A stretch of DNA of 64,000 bases, taken from the NCBI RefSeq assembly GCF_023156285.1, contig NZ_JAKZAJ010000005.1, positions 124,001-188,000 on the forward strand, given 5' to 3'. This document shows, in pieces, positions 17,677 through 25,380 of the stretch. Within the stretch, counting starts at the first letter, position 1. Every line of letters starts with the position of its first letter. The position numbers and the translations under genes are program-made. This DNA is from Marinobacter koreensis (GTDB lineage: Bacteria; Pseudomonadota; Gammaproteobacteria; Pseudomonadales; Oleiphilaceae). Below the pieces are notes generated by a model. That model was given only the letters and a program-made list of their open reading frames with translations, ran no database searches and was not told the origin of the DNA.

Positions 17677-17949
17677 TGACAGCGCGGGATCTTCCTTGGA
17701 CCAGAGCGAGGGCCCCCAAGGAGGCTGGGAACAAAAAGTTCGAAGTTGTCTGAGTTGTGACCCTTAAGTCAGTGCTAAGTTGAGTTCCTGAAGCTGTAGA
17801 CTCGGAATGTTGTAGCAAAGCATTCTTTGGGCGCAAAGGAAGTTGGTCGCAAGCTGACTAGTCTGCTTTGAAATAAAATTTTTGGACCCCCGGTGGAGCC
17901 CTGTTGAACGCAGAGGTTTCTTTGGTCTCAACCACATGACTAGTTGCAC
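17677..17949. other. Spacer between the two insertion sequences
   Basis: About 270 bp without a gene I can support. It includes several stop codons in all frames on the plus strand and only a 61-codon minus frame that starts from IS-flanking sequence. Confidence 0.4.
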
Positions 17950-18743
17950 TGACCCGTCCTAAAATACGTTGACAGTTTTGATGAAGCCAGCACCTCTCGG
18001 TTGCTGGCTTTTTCATGCACTTCTTGAGGTGTTTTCATGTTCAGGCTGAGATGCGGTCTCAAGGTATTATAGGCCTCCACCGACTCCTCAATGAGCATGC
18101 TCAGCTCTGCGAAGGTTCGACAACGATAGAGCAAGAACTCCTGCTTCAGGATACCGTTGATTCGTTCTGCCAACACATTTTGATAGCAGTCATAGCCATC
18201 CGTCATGGACGGCTGGATTTGATGTTTCTGTAAAACGCCCTGATACAGGGAGGAACAATATTGAAGTCCTCTGTCGGAGTGGTGTAACAGAGGCTGACTG
18301 CTAAGCCGGTTGCGAATCGCCTGTTTCAAGGCAACAATCGCATCGGCAGCCTTCATCTCATGGCTGAGTTTATGGCCCACGATCTTGCGTGAGAATGCGT
18401 CGGTAACAAGGGATAAATAGTGGGCGCCCTCGTCCGTTTCCACATAGGTAATATCGCTCACGAAGGCCTGTTCAGGCCGATGCAGGGCGCAGTCGGCAAA
18501 CCGGTTGGGATGCTTTCGCATCCAATGGCGACTGTTGGTGGTTTTCGTGTAGTTCTTTTTCGGGCGAATCAGCAACTGCTGTTGCCGGAGATAATCAAAC
18601 AGGCCATCTCGGCCAAGCTTAATGCCCAGGTTCCGGAGTTCCTCATGGAGCAGGTGATAGAGCTTGCGTGTCCTCAGTCTCGGCAGTCGCTTTCGGACGC
18701 ACTGGACGAGATCTTTGACAGGCGCCAGCTCAACCTGACGCAT
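17940..18743 (-). CDS. IS3-family transposase OrfB (DDE domain)
   Basis: 267 aa from ATG 18743; the same frame is open upstream to about 18830, where a -1 shift from orfA would join it. Catalytic residues: Asp in FVSDITYVE, Asp in LLHHSDRGLQY, Glu in VLAERINGILK. The N-terminal part holds the HTH_21 segment (RLPRLRTRKLYHLLHEELR). The frame reads straight through the left inverted repeat and its TAG stop (17940-17942) lies in flanking DNA, 8 bp outside the element end, so the last residues depend on the insertion site. Confidence 0.9.
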   Translation of the reverse strand: MRQVELAPVKDLVQCVRKRLPRLRTRKLYHLLHEELRNLGIKLGRDGLFDYLRQQQLLIRPKKNYTKTTNSRHWMRKHPNRFADCALHRPEQAFVSDITYVETDEGAHYLSLVTDAFSRKIVGHKLSHEMKAADAIVALKQAIRNRLSSQPLLHHSDRGLQYCSSLYQGVLQKHQIQPSMTDGYDCYQNVLAERINGILKQEFLLYRCRTFAELSMLIEESVEAYNTLRPHLSLNMKTPQEVHEKASNREVLASSKLSTYFRTGQCN

Positions 18744-19248
18744 ACGACGGCGCTTTAGGCGCTGGTAAACCCCCTGGCGGGATAGCCCAAAGAGTGCACA
18801 GCTTCTGCTGAGGCTTACTTTGCCTTGCCCCTGAAGAGTGCGCGCTCCTTGGATAAATACTTTTTTCGCAGGCCCGCTCCGTACTCACGGTCCATGATAT
18901 CGACCATTTCATTAAGCAGGAGATTGCGCAGACGCTCATCTTCCGGCTCTCGTTCCAGGCGTTTGATCTTCTGCTCGGGTGTTTCTTGCGATGGGTTCAT
19001 GGGTGAGATCCTCGATCGGGACCAGTCCAATTTACCATGTTTTCGAAGCCACCGGAGAACCGTGCTGCGGCCCTGGATACCATATATCTTTTGGGCTTGC
19101 TTATAAGTGAGCTCGCCCTTTTCGACCTGGTCGACAACGGCCAATTTAAAGCCTAGGTTGTAATCTCGCTGAGTGCGCTTCTTACGGGTGGGAGTAACGT
19201 TGTCCATCTGTTTATTCTCCAGATGACAACGTATTTCAGGACGGGACA
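17950..19248 (-). mobile_element. IS3-family element, second type
   Basis: The ends TGACCCGTCCTAAAATACGT at 17950 and, on the other strand, TGTCCCGTCCTGAAATACGT at 19248 are a near-perfect inverted repeat. It is about 1.3 kb, with orfA and orfB on the minus strand. The flanks read TTGCAC on the left and TTGCTC on the right, which may be a blurred target duplication. It sits 5 bp past the T run of the terminator of the neighbouring small operon, so insertion did not break that operon. Confidence 0.9.
18815..19207 (-). CDS. IS3-family transposase OrfA
   Basis: 130 aa from ATG 19207. The KKRTQRDYNLGFKLAVVDQVEKGELTYKQAQKIYGIQGRSTVLRWLRKHGKLDW segment is the helix-turn-helix of a common IS3 group; a helical dimer segment follows (PEQKIKRLERE). 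It ends at AAGGCAAAGTAA, where a -1 shift would continue into orfB (KVSLSRSCALFGLSRQGVY...). Confidence 0.88.
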   Translation of the reverse strand: MDNVTPTRKKRTQRDYNLGFKLAVVDQVEKGELTYKQAQKIYGIQGRSTVLRWLRKHGKLDWSRSRISPMNPSQETPEQKIKRLEREPEDERLRNLLLNEMVDIMDREYGAGLRKKYLSKERALFRGKAK

Positions 19249-19253
19249 TTGCT

Positions 19254-19280
19254 CAAAAAAAGCCCTGCATATGCAGGGCT
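19254..19280 (-). terminator. Terminator of the small island operon
   Basis: AGCCCTGCAT (19261-19270) and ATGCAGGGCT (19271-19280) form a perfect 20-bp palindrome; on the minus strand it is followed by seven T. It lies 17 bp after the stop codon of the 45-aa gene. Confidence 0.9.
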
Positions 19281-19297
19281 CTGGAGTCTCTCTTAGC

Positions 19298-19435
19298 TTA
19301 GGCAGCTTTGTCTTCGGAATATCCGGCTGCCTTGCAGTGCGCCTCATAGCAAGCCTGCAGCTTTTCGCTGACACTTGCTGCGATAGCTTCTGCTTCTCGC
19401 AAAAGATTTAATTTTTCCATTTCTGTCATTTTCAT
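19298..19435 (-). CDS. 45-aa protein, translationally coupled, unknown
   Basis: A short gene read directly from the sequence: MKMTEMEKLNLLREAEA... ending GYSEDKAA. It is predicted helical, with two Cys near the C-terminus (CYEAHC). Its ATG overlaps the TGA of the upstream 106-aa gene (ATGA), and AGGAG is spaced about 9 nt from it, so translation is well supported. A strong terminator follows. No family is recognised. Its size and coupling to a slightly larger partner are in the range of antitoxins, regulators or small subunits. Confidence 0.72.
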   Translation of the reverse strand: MKMTEMEKLNLLREAEAIAASVSEKLQACYEAHCKAAGYSEDKAA

Positions 19436-19752
19436 AAGAAAGATCTCCTATCGAGTTCTTCAACGTGTCGGCTGAGGGACTCCTCATCCTCGACCTCTAT
19501 TGCTGCTGCTATCAGTCTAACGTGGTCTGCGTATTCGTGAGCTTTCAACACTTTCATATCTGGATCGTCTGTTTGAAGTTTGTCCAGAATGTCACACAGA
19601 CCTTTTAATTGATTCGCGATCTCTGCATAAGTTGGATCCTCAAGCTTCAGGATCTCGATGGAAAACAATTTGCAGTTTCGCAACACTGTGTTAGCTGACT
19701 GTAGTATATGATCGTAGACCCTGGCAACAAGTTCCTGATGTATTGAATTCAT
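19432..19752 (-). CDS. 106-aa helical protein, unknown
   Basis: MNSIHQELVARVYDHILQSAN... ends HVEELDRRSFL. It appears all-helical and acidic, with no signal peptide or membrane segment, and has a charged amphipathic pattern (LEDPTYAEIANQLKGLCDILDKLQTDDPDMKVLKAHEYADHVRLI). No family is recognised. The ribosome-binding site is weak (AGAAAG). It is first in a two-gene operon with the 45-aa gene, oriented away from the tRNA-Met gene, and is the only cargo next to the right attachment repeat. Confidence 0.65.
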   Translation of the reverse strand: MNSIHQELVARVYDHILQSANTVLRNCKLFSIEILKLEDPTYAEIANQLKGLCDILDKLQTDDPDMKVLKAHEYADHVRLIAAAIEVEDEESLSRHVEELDRRSFL

Positions 19753-19988
19753 CTACTTTCTCTGTTTCGCGACTCCGTCCGCAAAATCACTTTTATTCTT
19801 GAGGACTTAGAGTTAGTGTTTCAATTGTGTAAAAAATGGGCTACGTATTGTACTTACGGCAAACAAATGCGTCAAACGAGGCCATTTTAGGTGCTGCTTT
19901 GATTTTGCCATTTGTTTGTTAGGAGTTACGTGGCATTCCCGCAAGATTGCTTTATCGGGGCTCTGTAGTCAATCTGTAGTCAACCAAC
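19753..19988. other. Right end of island, promoter and possible arm sites
   Basis: About 235 bp upstream of the 106-aa gene. It contains a 10-bp inverted repeat CAAACAAATG (19860-19869) and CATTTGTTTG (19909-19918), and the motif GTAGTCAATCTGTAGTCAACCA (19965-19986) in which GTAGTCAA recurs. These could be recombinase arm sites or an operator for the operon. Confidence 0.4.
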
Positions 19989-20073
19989 AAAAAAAGGGTC
20001 ACGACATGAGTCGCAACCCTTTGAATCTTGGTAGCAAGGGGCGGAGTCGAACCGCCGACCCCAGCATTATGAG
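19965..20073 (-). repeat. Right attachment-site copy
   Basis: This copy of the direct repeat includes the 3' half of the intact tRNA-Met from the anticodon loop to CCA, its terminator and a 22-bp flank. It pairs with 15059-15166 and marks the right end of the island. Confidence 0.85.
19989..20022 (-). terminator. tRNA-Met terminator
   Basis: On the minus strand AAGGGTTGCGAC pairs with GTCGTGACCCTT (two wobble pairs) around TCAT, followed by a T run. It begins 7 nt after the tRNA CCA end. The left att copy carries the same hairpin with one base missing. Confidence 0.88.
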
Positions 20074-20105
20074 TGCTGTGCTCTAACCAACTGAGCTACC
20101 TTGCC
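20029..20105 (-). tRNA. tRNA-Met (CAT), elongator type
   Basis: A 77-nt cloverleaf from GGCAAGG to encoded CCA. The acceptor stem is GGCAAGG with CCTTGCT (one G-U), the D arm AGCTCAGTTGGTTAGAGC, the anticodon arm CAGCA-CTCATAA-TGCTG with CAT, and the T arm GGCGG-TTCGACT-CCGCC. The G1-U72 pair here is a normal closed stem, unlike the open end of initiator tRNA. The gene is the target of the island and has been restored by it, since its 3' half comes from the element side. Confidence 0.95.
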
Positions 20106-20140
20106 ATTTCGCCTTGGGCAACGCCCCAAACGAGGCGCGT

Positions 20141-20169
20141 ATTTTCAGTATTTGGGCTCATCCTGTCAA
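20141..20169 (-). promoter_or_regulatory. tRNA-Met promoter
   Basis: TTGACA (20169-20164) is a perfect -35 box, then 17 bp, then GAAAAT (20146-20141) as -10. A GC-rich discriminator ACGCGCCTCG follows, typical of stringently controlled stable-RNA promoters. Transcription would start about 30 nt before the tRNA. Confidence 0.75.
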
Positions 20170-20197
20170 GGCTTTGGGCCCAAATTTCCGATAAAAA

Positions 20198-21289
20198 TTA
20201 TACGTTAAACCGGAAATGAATGACGTCGCCGTCCTGCACGATGTAGTCCTTGCCTTCCAGGCGCCATTTGCCGGCATCCTTGGCGCCGGCTTCGCCGTTG
20301 TACTGGACGAAATCGTCGTAGCTGACCACCTCCGCACGGATGAACCCGCGCTCGAAGTCGGTATGGATGACAGCGGCCGCCTGGGGCGCTGTGGCGCCAA
20401 TCTTGACGGTCCAGGCGCGCACTTCCTTGACGCCGGCGGTGAAGTACGTCTGCAGGCCCAGGAGGCTGTAGCCGGCGCGGATGACGCGATCCAGTCCGGG
20501 CTCTTCCATGCCCATTTCTTCCAGGAACATGGATTTCTCTTCGTCTTCCAGTTCGGAGATTTCGGCTTCCAGCTTGTTGCAGATGGGCACCACTACCGCG
20601 TTCTCGGAAGCGGCGATTTCCTTCACCGTATCCAGGTGCGGGTTGTTCTCGAATCCGTCTTCGTTGACGTTGGCGATGTACATGGTGGGCTTGACCGTCA
20701 GCAGGCACAGCTCTCGGATCAGGGCCATCTGGTCCTTGTCCAGGCCCATACTGCGGACCGGCTTGCCTTCGTTCAGGACCGGCAGGAGCTTCTCGAACAT
20801 TTCCAGCTGGGCCTTGGCTTCCTTGTCGCCGCTCTTGGCAACGCGTTGAACCCGCTTGATGGCCTTTTCCACGGTTTCCAGATCGGCCAGGGCCAGCTCG
20901 GTGTTGATGACCTCGATGTCCGCCGCGGGGTCCACCTTGTTGGCTACGTGAATGACGTTGCCGTCTTCAAAGCAACGTACGACGTGGGCAATGGCATCGG
21001 TCTGGCGGATGTTGGCCAGGAACTGGTTGCCCAGGCCTTCACCCTTGGAGGCGCCAGCCACGAGGCCGGCAATGTCGACGAACTCCATGGTGGTTGGCAC
21101 GACGCGTTCGGGCTTTACGATCTCCGCCAGTTTGTTGAGGCGAGGGTCGGGCATGGCCACCACACCGGCGTTCGGCTCAATGGTACAGAACGGGAAGTTT
21201 TCCGCGCCAATGCCGGACTTGGTCAGTGCGTTGAACAGGGTGGATTTGCCGACGTTGGGAAGGCCGACGATGCCGCAGTTAAATCCCAT
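20198..21289 (-). CDS. ychF: Redox-responsive ATPase YchF (Obg family)
   Basis: A 363-aa P-loop protein: G1 GLPNVGKST at residues 8-16, switch region [10 protein letters not shown]3 DIAGL, and an NKLE-type G4 that favours ATP. A coiled-coil insert and a C-terminal TGS domain ([36 protein letters not shown]) follow. YchF binds ribosomes and has been linked to stress control of catalase. It forms the end of the prs-rplY-pth-ychF gene order seen across gammaproteobacteria. Confidence 0.96.
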   Translation of the reverse strand: MGFNCGIVGLPNVGKSTLFNALTKSGIGAENFPFCTIEPNAGVVAMPDPRLNKLAEIVKPERVVPTTMEFVDIAGLVAGASKGEGLGNQFLANIRQTDAIAHVVRCFEDGNVIHVANKVDPAADIEVINTELALADLETVEKAIKRVQRVAKSGDKEAKAQLEMFEKLLPVLNEGKPVRSMGLDKDQMALIRELCLLTVKPTMYIANVNEDGFENNPHLDTVKEIAASENAVVVPICNKLEAEISELEDEEKSMFLEEMGMEEPGLDRVIRAGYSLLGLQTYFTAGVKEVRAWTVKIGATAPQAAAVIHTDFERGFIRAEVVSYDDFVQYNGEAGAKDAGKWRLEGKDYIVQDGDVIHFRFNV

Positions 21290-21372
21290 GGGTTGCCTCT
21301 GCTGGTACTGAAAATTTGTCGCGGATTATACCGGTGTATCGGTATGGGTGCGAGTAAGGGGTAATGCCGTGT

Positions 21373-21963
21373 TCAGGGCGTTGGCTTGAAGCTGTGCAGG
21401 CGGTTCATGGCCGCAGCCAGTTTGCCTCCCGCGGCGTCTGGCAAGACGCGCATGACCTCGTCGAAAACGGCTTCAAGTTGCTCGGATTCCTGTTTGCCGA
21501 GACGGCCAAGAACGTAGCCGGTGACCTTGCGGCTGTCGCCGGGGTGACCGATGCCGAGTCGCAGACGCTGGAACTCCCGGGTGCCCAGGTGGGCAATGGT
21601 GTCGCGAAGCCCGTTGTGGCCGCCATGACCACCACCTTTTTTGAGTTTGGCGGTGCCCGGAGGCAGGTCCAGTTCGTCGTGGGCGACGAGAATCTGTTCG
21701 GGTGCAATCTTGAAGAAGTCCGCCAGCGCCTTTATGGCAAGGCCGCTACGGTTCATGAATGTGGTGGGGTTCAGCAAGTGCAGGTCGAGACCCTGCCACT
21801 GAATGCGGGCATAAAGCCCGTGGTATTTCTTTTCAGGACGGAGCGTCTGGCCCGCATCGCGGGCCAGCGCTTCGACGAACAGGGCGCCGGCGTTGTGGCG
21901 GGTATTCTCGTAGTCGGATCCGGGATTTCCCAGACCCACCACCATGACAATATCCTGTGCCAT
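21373..21963 (-). CDS. pth: Peptidyl-tRNA hydrolase
   Basis: 196 aa. Pth cleaves peptidyl-tRNA released by stalled ribosomes. The catalytic His is in NTRHNAG (about His23), with Asn13 in GLGNPG, the tRNA-binding Asn in TTFMNRSG, and Asp in [20 protein letters not shown] is also typical. It lies 21 bp downstream of rplY and upstream of ychF, in the usual order. Confidence 0.97.
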   Translation of the reverse strand: MAQDIVMVVGLGNPGSDYENTRHNAGALFVEALARDAGQTLRPEKKYHGLYARIQWQGLDLHLLNPTTFMNRSGLAIKALADFFKIAPEQILVAHDELDLPPGTAKLKKGGGHGGHNGLRDTIAHLGTREFQRLRLGIGHPGDSRKVTGYVLGRLGKQESEQLEAVFDEVMRVLPDAAGGKLAAAMNRLHSFKPTP

Positions 21964-21984
21964 TGACCGTTGCCCCGGGAGTGC

Positions 21985-22629
21985 TTACTCCTCGCCGCCT
22001 TCTTCGCCTTCCTCGGAACCTTCCTCGGAATCGTCAACCTTGGCGCCGCGCGGCTTGTGAATAGCCACAACCGGCAGGTCGTGATCTTCGCCCTGCTGCA
22101 GGGCTGCAATCTTGACGCCCTCCGGCAGTTTCAGGTCGCTCAGGTGAACCACCTGGTCCATGTCCACTTCGGTCATGTCGACTTCGATGAACTCGGGCAG
22201 GTTCTGCGGCAGACAGATAACTTCCACTTCGTTGATCTGGTGGTTGGCAACGCCGCCCTGAAGCTTGATAGCCGGAGCTGTCTCTTCGTTAATGAAGTGC
22301 AGCGGCACGTTTACGTGGATCTCATGATCCTTGTCGACGCGCTGGAAGTCGGCGTGGGTCAGGATCGGCTTGTACGGGTGACGCTGCAGATCCTTCAGGA
22401 TAACGCTCTCTTTCTTACCCTGGATATCAACGGTCAGGATGTGGGAGAAGAACGCTTCGTTTTCCAGAGCCTTTTTCAGCTCGTTGTGCCAGATCGCAAC
22501 CGGAGTGGCATCTTTGTCGCCACCGTAGATGATGGCCGGGATCTTGCGCTCCTCACGACGCAGGCGGCGGCTCGCACCTTTGCCCTGATCGTCGCGAGGA
22601 AATGCTTCAATAACAAATTCCTGAGACAT
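21985..22629 (-). CDS. rplY: 50S ribosomal protein bL25 (long, CTC form)
   Basis: 214 aa. The N-terminal L25 domain (about 5-95, RDDQGKGASRRLRREERKIPAIIYGG...) binds 5S rRNA. It is followed by the C-terminal TL5/CTC beta domain (VPLHFINEETAPAIKLQGG, INEVEVICLPQNLPEFIEVDM) and an acidic tail rich in Glu. E. coli L25 lacks the second domain; the long form is normal in pseudomonads and relatives. Confidence 0.96.
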   Translation of the reverse strand: MSQEFVIEAFPRDDQGKGASRRLRREERKIPAIIYGGDKDATPVAIWHNELKKALENEAFFSHILTVDIQGKKESVILKDLQRHPYKPILTHADFQRVDKDHEIHVNVPLHFINEETAPAIKLQGGVANHQINEVEVICLPQNLPEFIEVDMTEVDMDQVVHLSDLKLPEGVKIAALQQGEDHDLPVVAIHKPRGAKVDDSEEGSEEGEEGGEE

Positions 22630-22693
22630 GGTTTCTTACCTCAATCGTCATCTGAACGGCCCGCGACCAGGCTTGGAACAGATGATGTTTTTG

Positions 22694-22714
22694 AAAAACC
22701 GGAGTTTTCTCCGG
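22694..22714 (-). terminator. Second terminator between prs and rplY
   Basis: Minus strand: CCGGAG, loop AAAA, CTCCGG, then five T (22698-22694). It lies closer to rplY than the hairpin at 22721-22754. Confidence 0.85.
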
Positions 22715-22720
22715 CTGACG

Positions 22721-22754
22721 AAAAGAGTCGGGAGCCCACGCGGACTCCCGACTC
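22721..22754 (-). terminator. First terminator after prs
   Basis: GAGTCGGGAG (22725-22734) pairs with CTCCCGACTC (22745-22754) over a 10-nt loop; on the minus strand TTTT follows. With the next hairpin it makes a double stop between prs and rplY. Confidence 0.82.
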
Positions 22755-22781
22755 GGAAACTGTACTGCTGGGCTTTTCGAC

Positions 22782-23732
22782 TCAGTCGTGCCCGAACATG
22801 GCGCTGATGGACTCTTCGTTGCTGACGCGACGAATGGATTCCGCGAGCAGGCCTGCCATGTTGAGGGGGCGGATTCTATCACAATTCCGGGCTTTGTCAC
22901 CAAGCGGAATGGTGTCGCACACCACCAGTTCGTCGAGCTCAGACGCTTCGATATTCTCGATGGCAGGACCGGACAGGACCGGGTGCGTGATGTAGGCGAC
23001 AACCCGTGCCGCGCCGCGCTCTTTCAGGGCGTTGGCTGCCTTGCAGAGGGTTCCAGCGGTATCCACGATGTCGTCCACCAGGATGCAGGTCTTGTCCTGA
23101 ACGTCACCGATGATATGCATGACCTGGGATACATTGGCCTTGGGGCGACGCTTGTCGATGATCGCCAGGTCGGCGTCGTCGAGGCGCTTGGCCACGGCGC
23201 GGGCGCGCACAACGCCACCCACGTCCGGGGATACCACGACAAAGTTGTCAAAGCGCTGCTTCTCGATATCTTCGAGCATGACCGGTGTGGCGTAGATGTT
23301 GTCTACCGGGATGTCGAAGAAGCCCTGGATCTGATCCGCGTGCAGGTCGACAGTGAGTACGCGATCCACGCCGATGCTGGAGATCATGTCTGCGACGACC
23401 TTGGCGCTGATTGCTACCCGGGTTGAACGTACCCGGCGATCCTGACGGGCATAGCCATAGTAGGGAATAACTGCGGTGATCCGTGTGGCGGAAGCGCGAC
23501 GAAGGGCGTCGGCCATCACGATCAGTTCCATCAGGTTGTCGTTGGTGGGGTAGCAGGTGGGCTGGATAATGAAGACGTCATGACCCCGGACGTTTTCATT
23601 GATCTCGACGGTGGTTTCGCCGTCGCTGAAGCGGCCGACGGTGGCCTGGCCCATTGGAATATGGAGTTTCTTGGCAATGTCCTGGGCAAGGGCCGGATTG
23701 GCATTGCCAGCGAAAATCATCAGTTTGGACAC
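22782..23732 (-). CDS. prs: Ribose-phosphate pyrophosphokinase
   Basis: 316 aa. Prs makes PRPP from ribose 5-phosphate and ATP for nucleotide, His and Trp synthesis. [17 protein letters not shown], the [20 protein letters not shown] segment, the catalytic [10 protein letters not shown] and the PRPP loop [10 protein letters not shown] are all present. The GTG start at 23732 has AAGGAT upstream; the longer frame to 23882 would run through the tRNA-Gln gene and is rejected. The tRNA-Gln gene 52 bp upstream is probably on the same transcript. Confidence 0.97.
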   Translation of the reverse strand: MSKLMIFAGNANPALAQDIAKKLHIPMGQATVGRFSDGETTVEINENVRGHDVFIIQPTCYPTNDNLMELIVMADALRRASATRITAVIPYYGYARQDRRVRSTRVAISAKVVADMISSIGVDRVLTVDLHADQIQGFFDIPVDNIYATPVMLEDIEKQRFDNFVVVSPDVGGVVRARAVAKRLDDADLAIIDKRRPKANVSQVMHIIGDVQDKTCILVDDIVDTAGTLCKAANALKERGAARVVAYITHPVLSGPAIENIEASELDELVVCDTIPLGDKARNCDRIRPLNMAGLLAESIRRVSNEESISAMFGHD

Positions 23733-23784
23733 GACAGCATCCTTCTCAGTATCGGCGTTTGATTCAGAAGAAGCGGGAGAAAGG

Positions 23785-23859
23785 TGGCTGGGGTGGCAGG
23801 ATTCGAACCTGCGCATGACGGGATCAAAACCCGTTGCCTTACCACTTGGCGACACCCCA
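23785..23859 (-). tRNA. tRNA-Gln (TTG)
   Basis: A 75-nt cloverleaf: acceptor TGGGGTG with CACCCCA, anticodon loop TTTTGAT with TTG, T arm GCAGG-TTCGAAT-CCTGC, and encoded GCCA end. It lies between ispE (20 bp upstream) and prs, the same order as in many gammaproteobacteria, so processing from a common transcript is likely. Confidence 0.96.
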
Positions 23860-23878
23860 GTATCGTGCTTTTTTGGCA

Positions 23879-24742
23879 TCATTTCAGCTCTGTCAGCTTT
23901 TTGTGTAGAGGTGATATGTTCACCCCTTTAGCTACGAACCCCGTGATGCCGGAGGGTTTGCTTTCCCAGATAATCCGGGCTGCGGATTCTGTCGGGAAAC
24001 GTCCAAAAATGCAAGCCCCGGTTCCGGTTAATCTTGCAGGTCCGAATTGTGAAAGCCATTCCAGGCTTTTATGAACCTCTGGATACAGTTGACGAACTAC
24101 ATCCTCACAGTCGTTTCGGTACCTCGAGGCGTCTCCCTCAAAAGCGGGCGCTATTTTGATTTTTGGGGTGTCCCTTGTCAACCCTTCCTCGGAAAAAATC
24201 TTTCCGGTGTTGATGTTGCAGGCGGGTTTCAGAACCAGGAACCAGTCTTCGGGTGGGTTGACCGGGGTAAGGCGTTCACCCACGCCTTCGCCGAAGGCGG
24301 CATGGCCCCGAACGAATACCGGCACATCGGCGCCGAGTCCGAGACCGATCTCTGCCAGCTGATCCAGCGAAAGTCCCAGTTGCCAAAGGTGGTTGAGCCC
24401 CACCAGGGTGGTGGCGGCATTGGAGCTGCCGCCGCCCAGGCCCCCGCCCATAGGCAGGCGTTTCTCGATGTCGATAACGACGCCGGGAAGGGAGTGGCGG
24501 CTATGGGTCGCCAACGCCCGCGCGGCGCGAATGATCAGGTTGTCGTCGTCCGGTACGCCCGGTATTGGCCGGGCGAGGCGAATGTCCGGTTGGTCCGGGG
24601 TCAGGGTAAAGGTGATGTCGTCGCCGTAATCCAGGAACTGAAAGACCGTCTGAAGTTCGTGATAGCCATCGTGGCGCCGTCCCACGATATGGAGGAACAG
24701 GTTGAGCTTCGCGGGTGAGGGGAGTGTCAGTGAGTGGCTCAC
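23879..24742 (-). CDS. ispE: 4-diphosphocytidyl-2-C-methyl-D-erythritol kinase
   Basis: 287 aa, a GHMP kinase in the MEP pathway to isoprenoids. [30 protein letters not shown] is the substrate-binding N-terminus and [18 protein letters not shown] the ATP loop. The GTG start at 24742 has GGAGG 7 nt upstream and overlaps the 3' end of lolB by 4 nt, indicating coupling. The ATG further upstream (24766) is not needed. Confidence 0.96.
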   Translation of the reverse strand: MSHSLTLPSPAKLNLFLHIVGRRHDGYHELQTVFQFLDYGDDITFTLTPDQPDIRLARPIPGVPDDDNLIIRAARALATHSRHSLPGVVIDIEKRLPMGGGLGGGSSNAATTLVGLNHLWQLGLSLDQLAEIGLGLGADVPVFVRGHAAFGEGVGERLTPVNPPEDWFLVLKPACNINTGKIFSEEGLTRDTPKIKIAPAFEGDASRYRNDCEDVVRQLYPEVHKSLEWLSQFGPARLTGTGACIFGRFPTESAARIIWESKPSGITGFVAKGVNISPLHKKLTELK

Positions 24743-25380
24743 GGGCGATCCTCCAGCGACTCCCATTGCGCAACAACCATGCGTACCCGCTTTTCACCCT
24801 TGACCGCGGTGATTCGTGCGGGCAACGCCGGCAGGTCCGGCAGGAAGCGTTTCCAGCGATCGTAACGTATTTCCCAGCCAGACTGGCGAATCAGCGCCAG
24901 TTGCTGCTCTGCGTTGAAGAGAAGCCGGGCATTGCCATCGGGCGCCGGTAGTCCGCGAATCCACCAGGACAGGCTCTGCAGGGGAAGCTGCCACCCGGTG
25001 GCTGCGCTGACCAGGCTTTCAGGGTCTGATGAGCGATAGGTGTCACCGCCGGGTAGTGTGAGTTCCATGTAGTCCGGGTGACCTTTCAGCAGGGTGCTGC
25101 CCATGCCCAGAAACGATGAGGACAAAGCCAGGTCGTAGGATTCGCCCGACTGGATCCAGTGGTTGATGAGCGCCGTTCCACTGTCGGAGGGCTGGCGCAC
25201 GGCCAGCTTGCCGGTCAGGCGCCACTGGTCGAATCCGGACACCTGCCGGGCCCGCGCGTCCCAGTCGGCGGGCGTCTGGTCGGTCATGCCATCGGGGAGG
25301 GGCTCCAGCCGAATGGTGGTACAGGCCTGGATCAGGATGACAAGCGCCAGTACCGGAAGTAACCGGAGGTGCCGCCACAT
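24739..25380 (-). CDS. lolB: Outer-membrane lipoprotein receptor LolB
   Basis: 213 aa. LolB takes lipoproteins from the carrier LolA and inserts them in the outer membrane. The signal peptide ends in the lipobox LIQAC (Cys20). The mature part matches the LolB half-barrel ([36 protein letters not shown], with [13 protein letters not shown]). Its ATG overlaps the stop of the TPR lipoprotein gene (TAATG), and it overlaps ispE at the other end. Confidence 0.95.
   Translation of the reverse strand: MWRHLRLLPVLALVILIQACTTIRLEPLPDGMTDQTPADWDARARQVSGFDQWRLTGKLAVRQPSDSGTALINHWIQSGESYDLALSSSFLGMGSTLLKGHPDYMELTLPGGDTYRSSDPESLVSAATGWQLPLQSLSWWIRGLPAPDGNARLLFNAEQQLALIRQSGWEIRYDRWKRFLPDLPALPARITAVKGEKRVRMVVAQWESLEDRP

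Larger units (their letters stand above)
15083..20073. mobile_element. Genomic island integrated in tRNA-Met
   Basis: A 4.8-kb segment (15167-19988) lies between direct repeats derived from the 3' half of the intact tRNA-Met gene at its right end. Its DNA is visibly richer in A and T outside the insertion sequences. It carries a secreted Rap1a/Tai-like protein, a small membrane protein, two IS3-family elements, and a two-gene operon beside the right repeat. No integrase gene remains, so the island is probably a decayed remnant or was mobilised in trans. Confidence 0.75.

Noticed and set aside
23733..23882. Longer N-terminus for prs
   Set aside because: It would translate the tRNA-Gln gene; the GTG at 23732 has a proper ribosome-binding site and family-like start.
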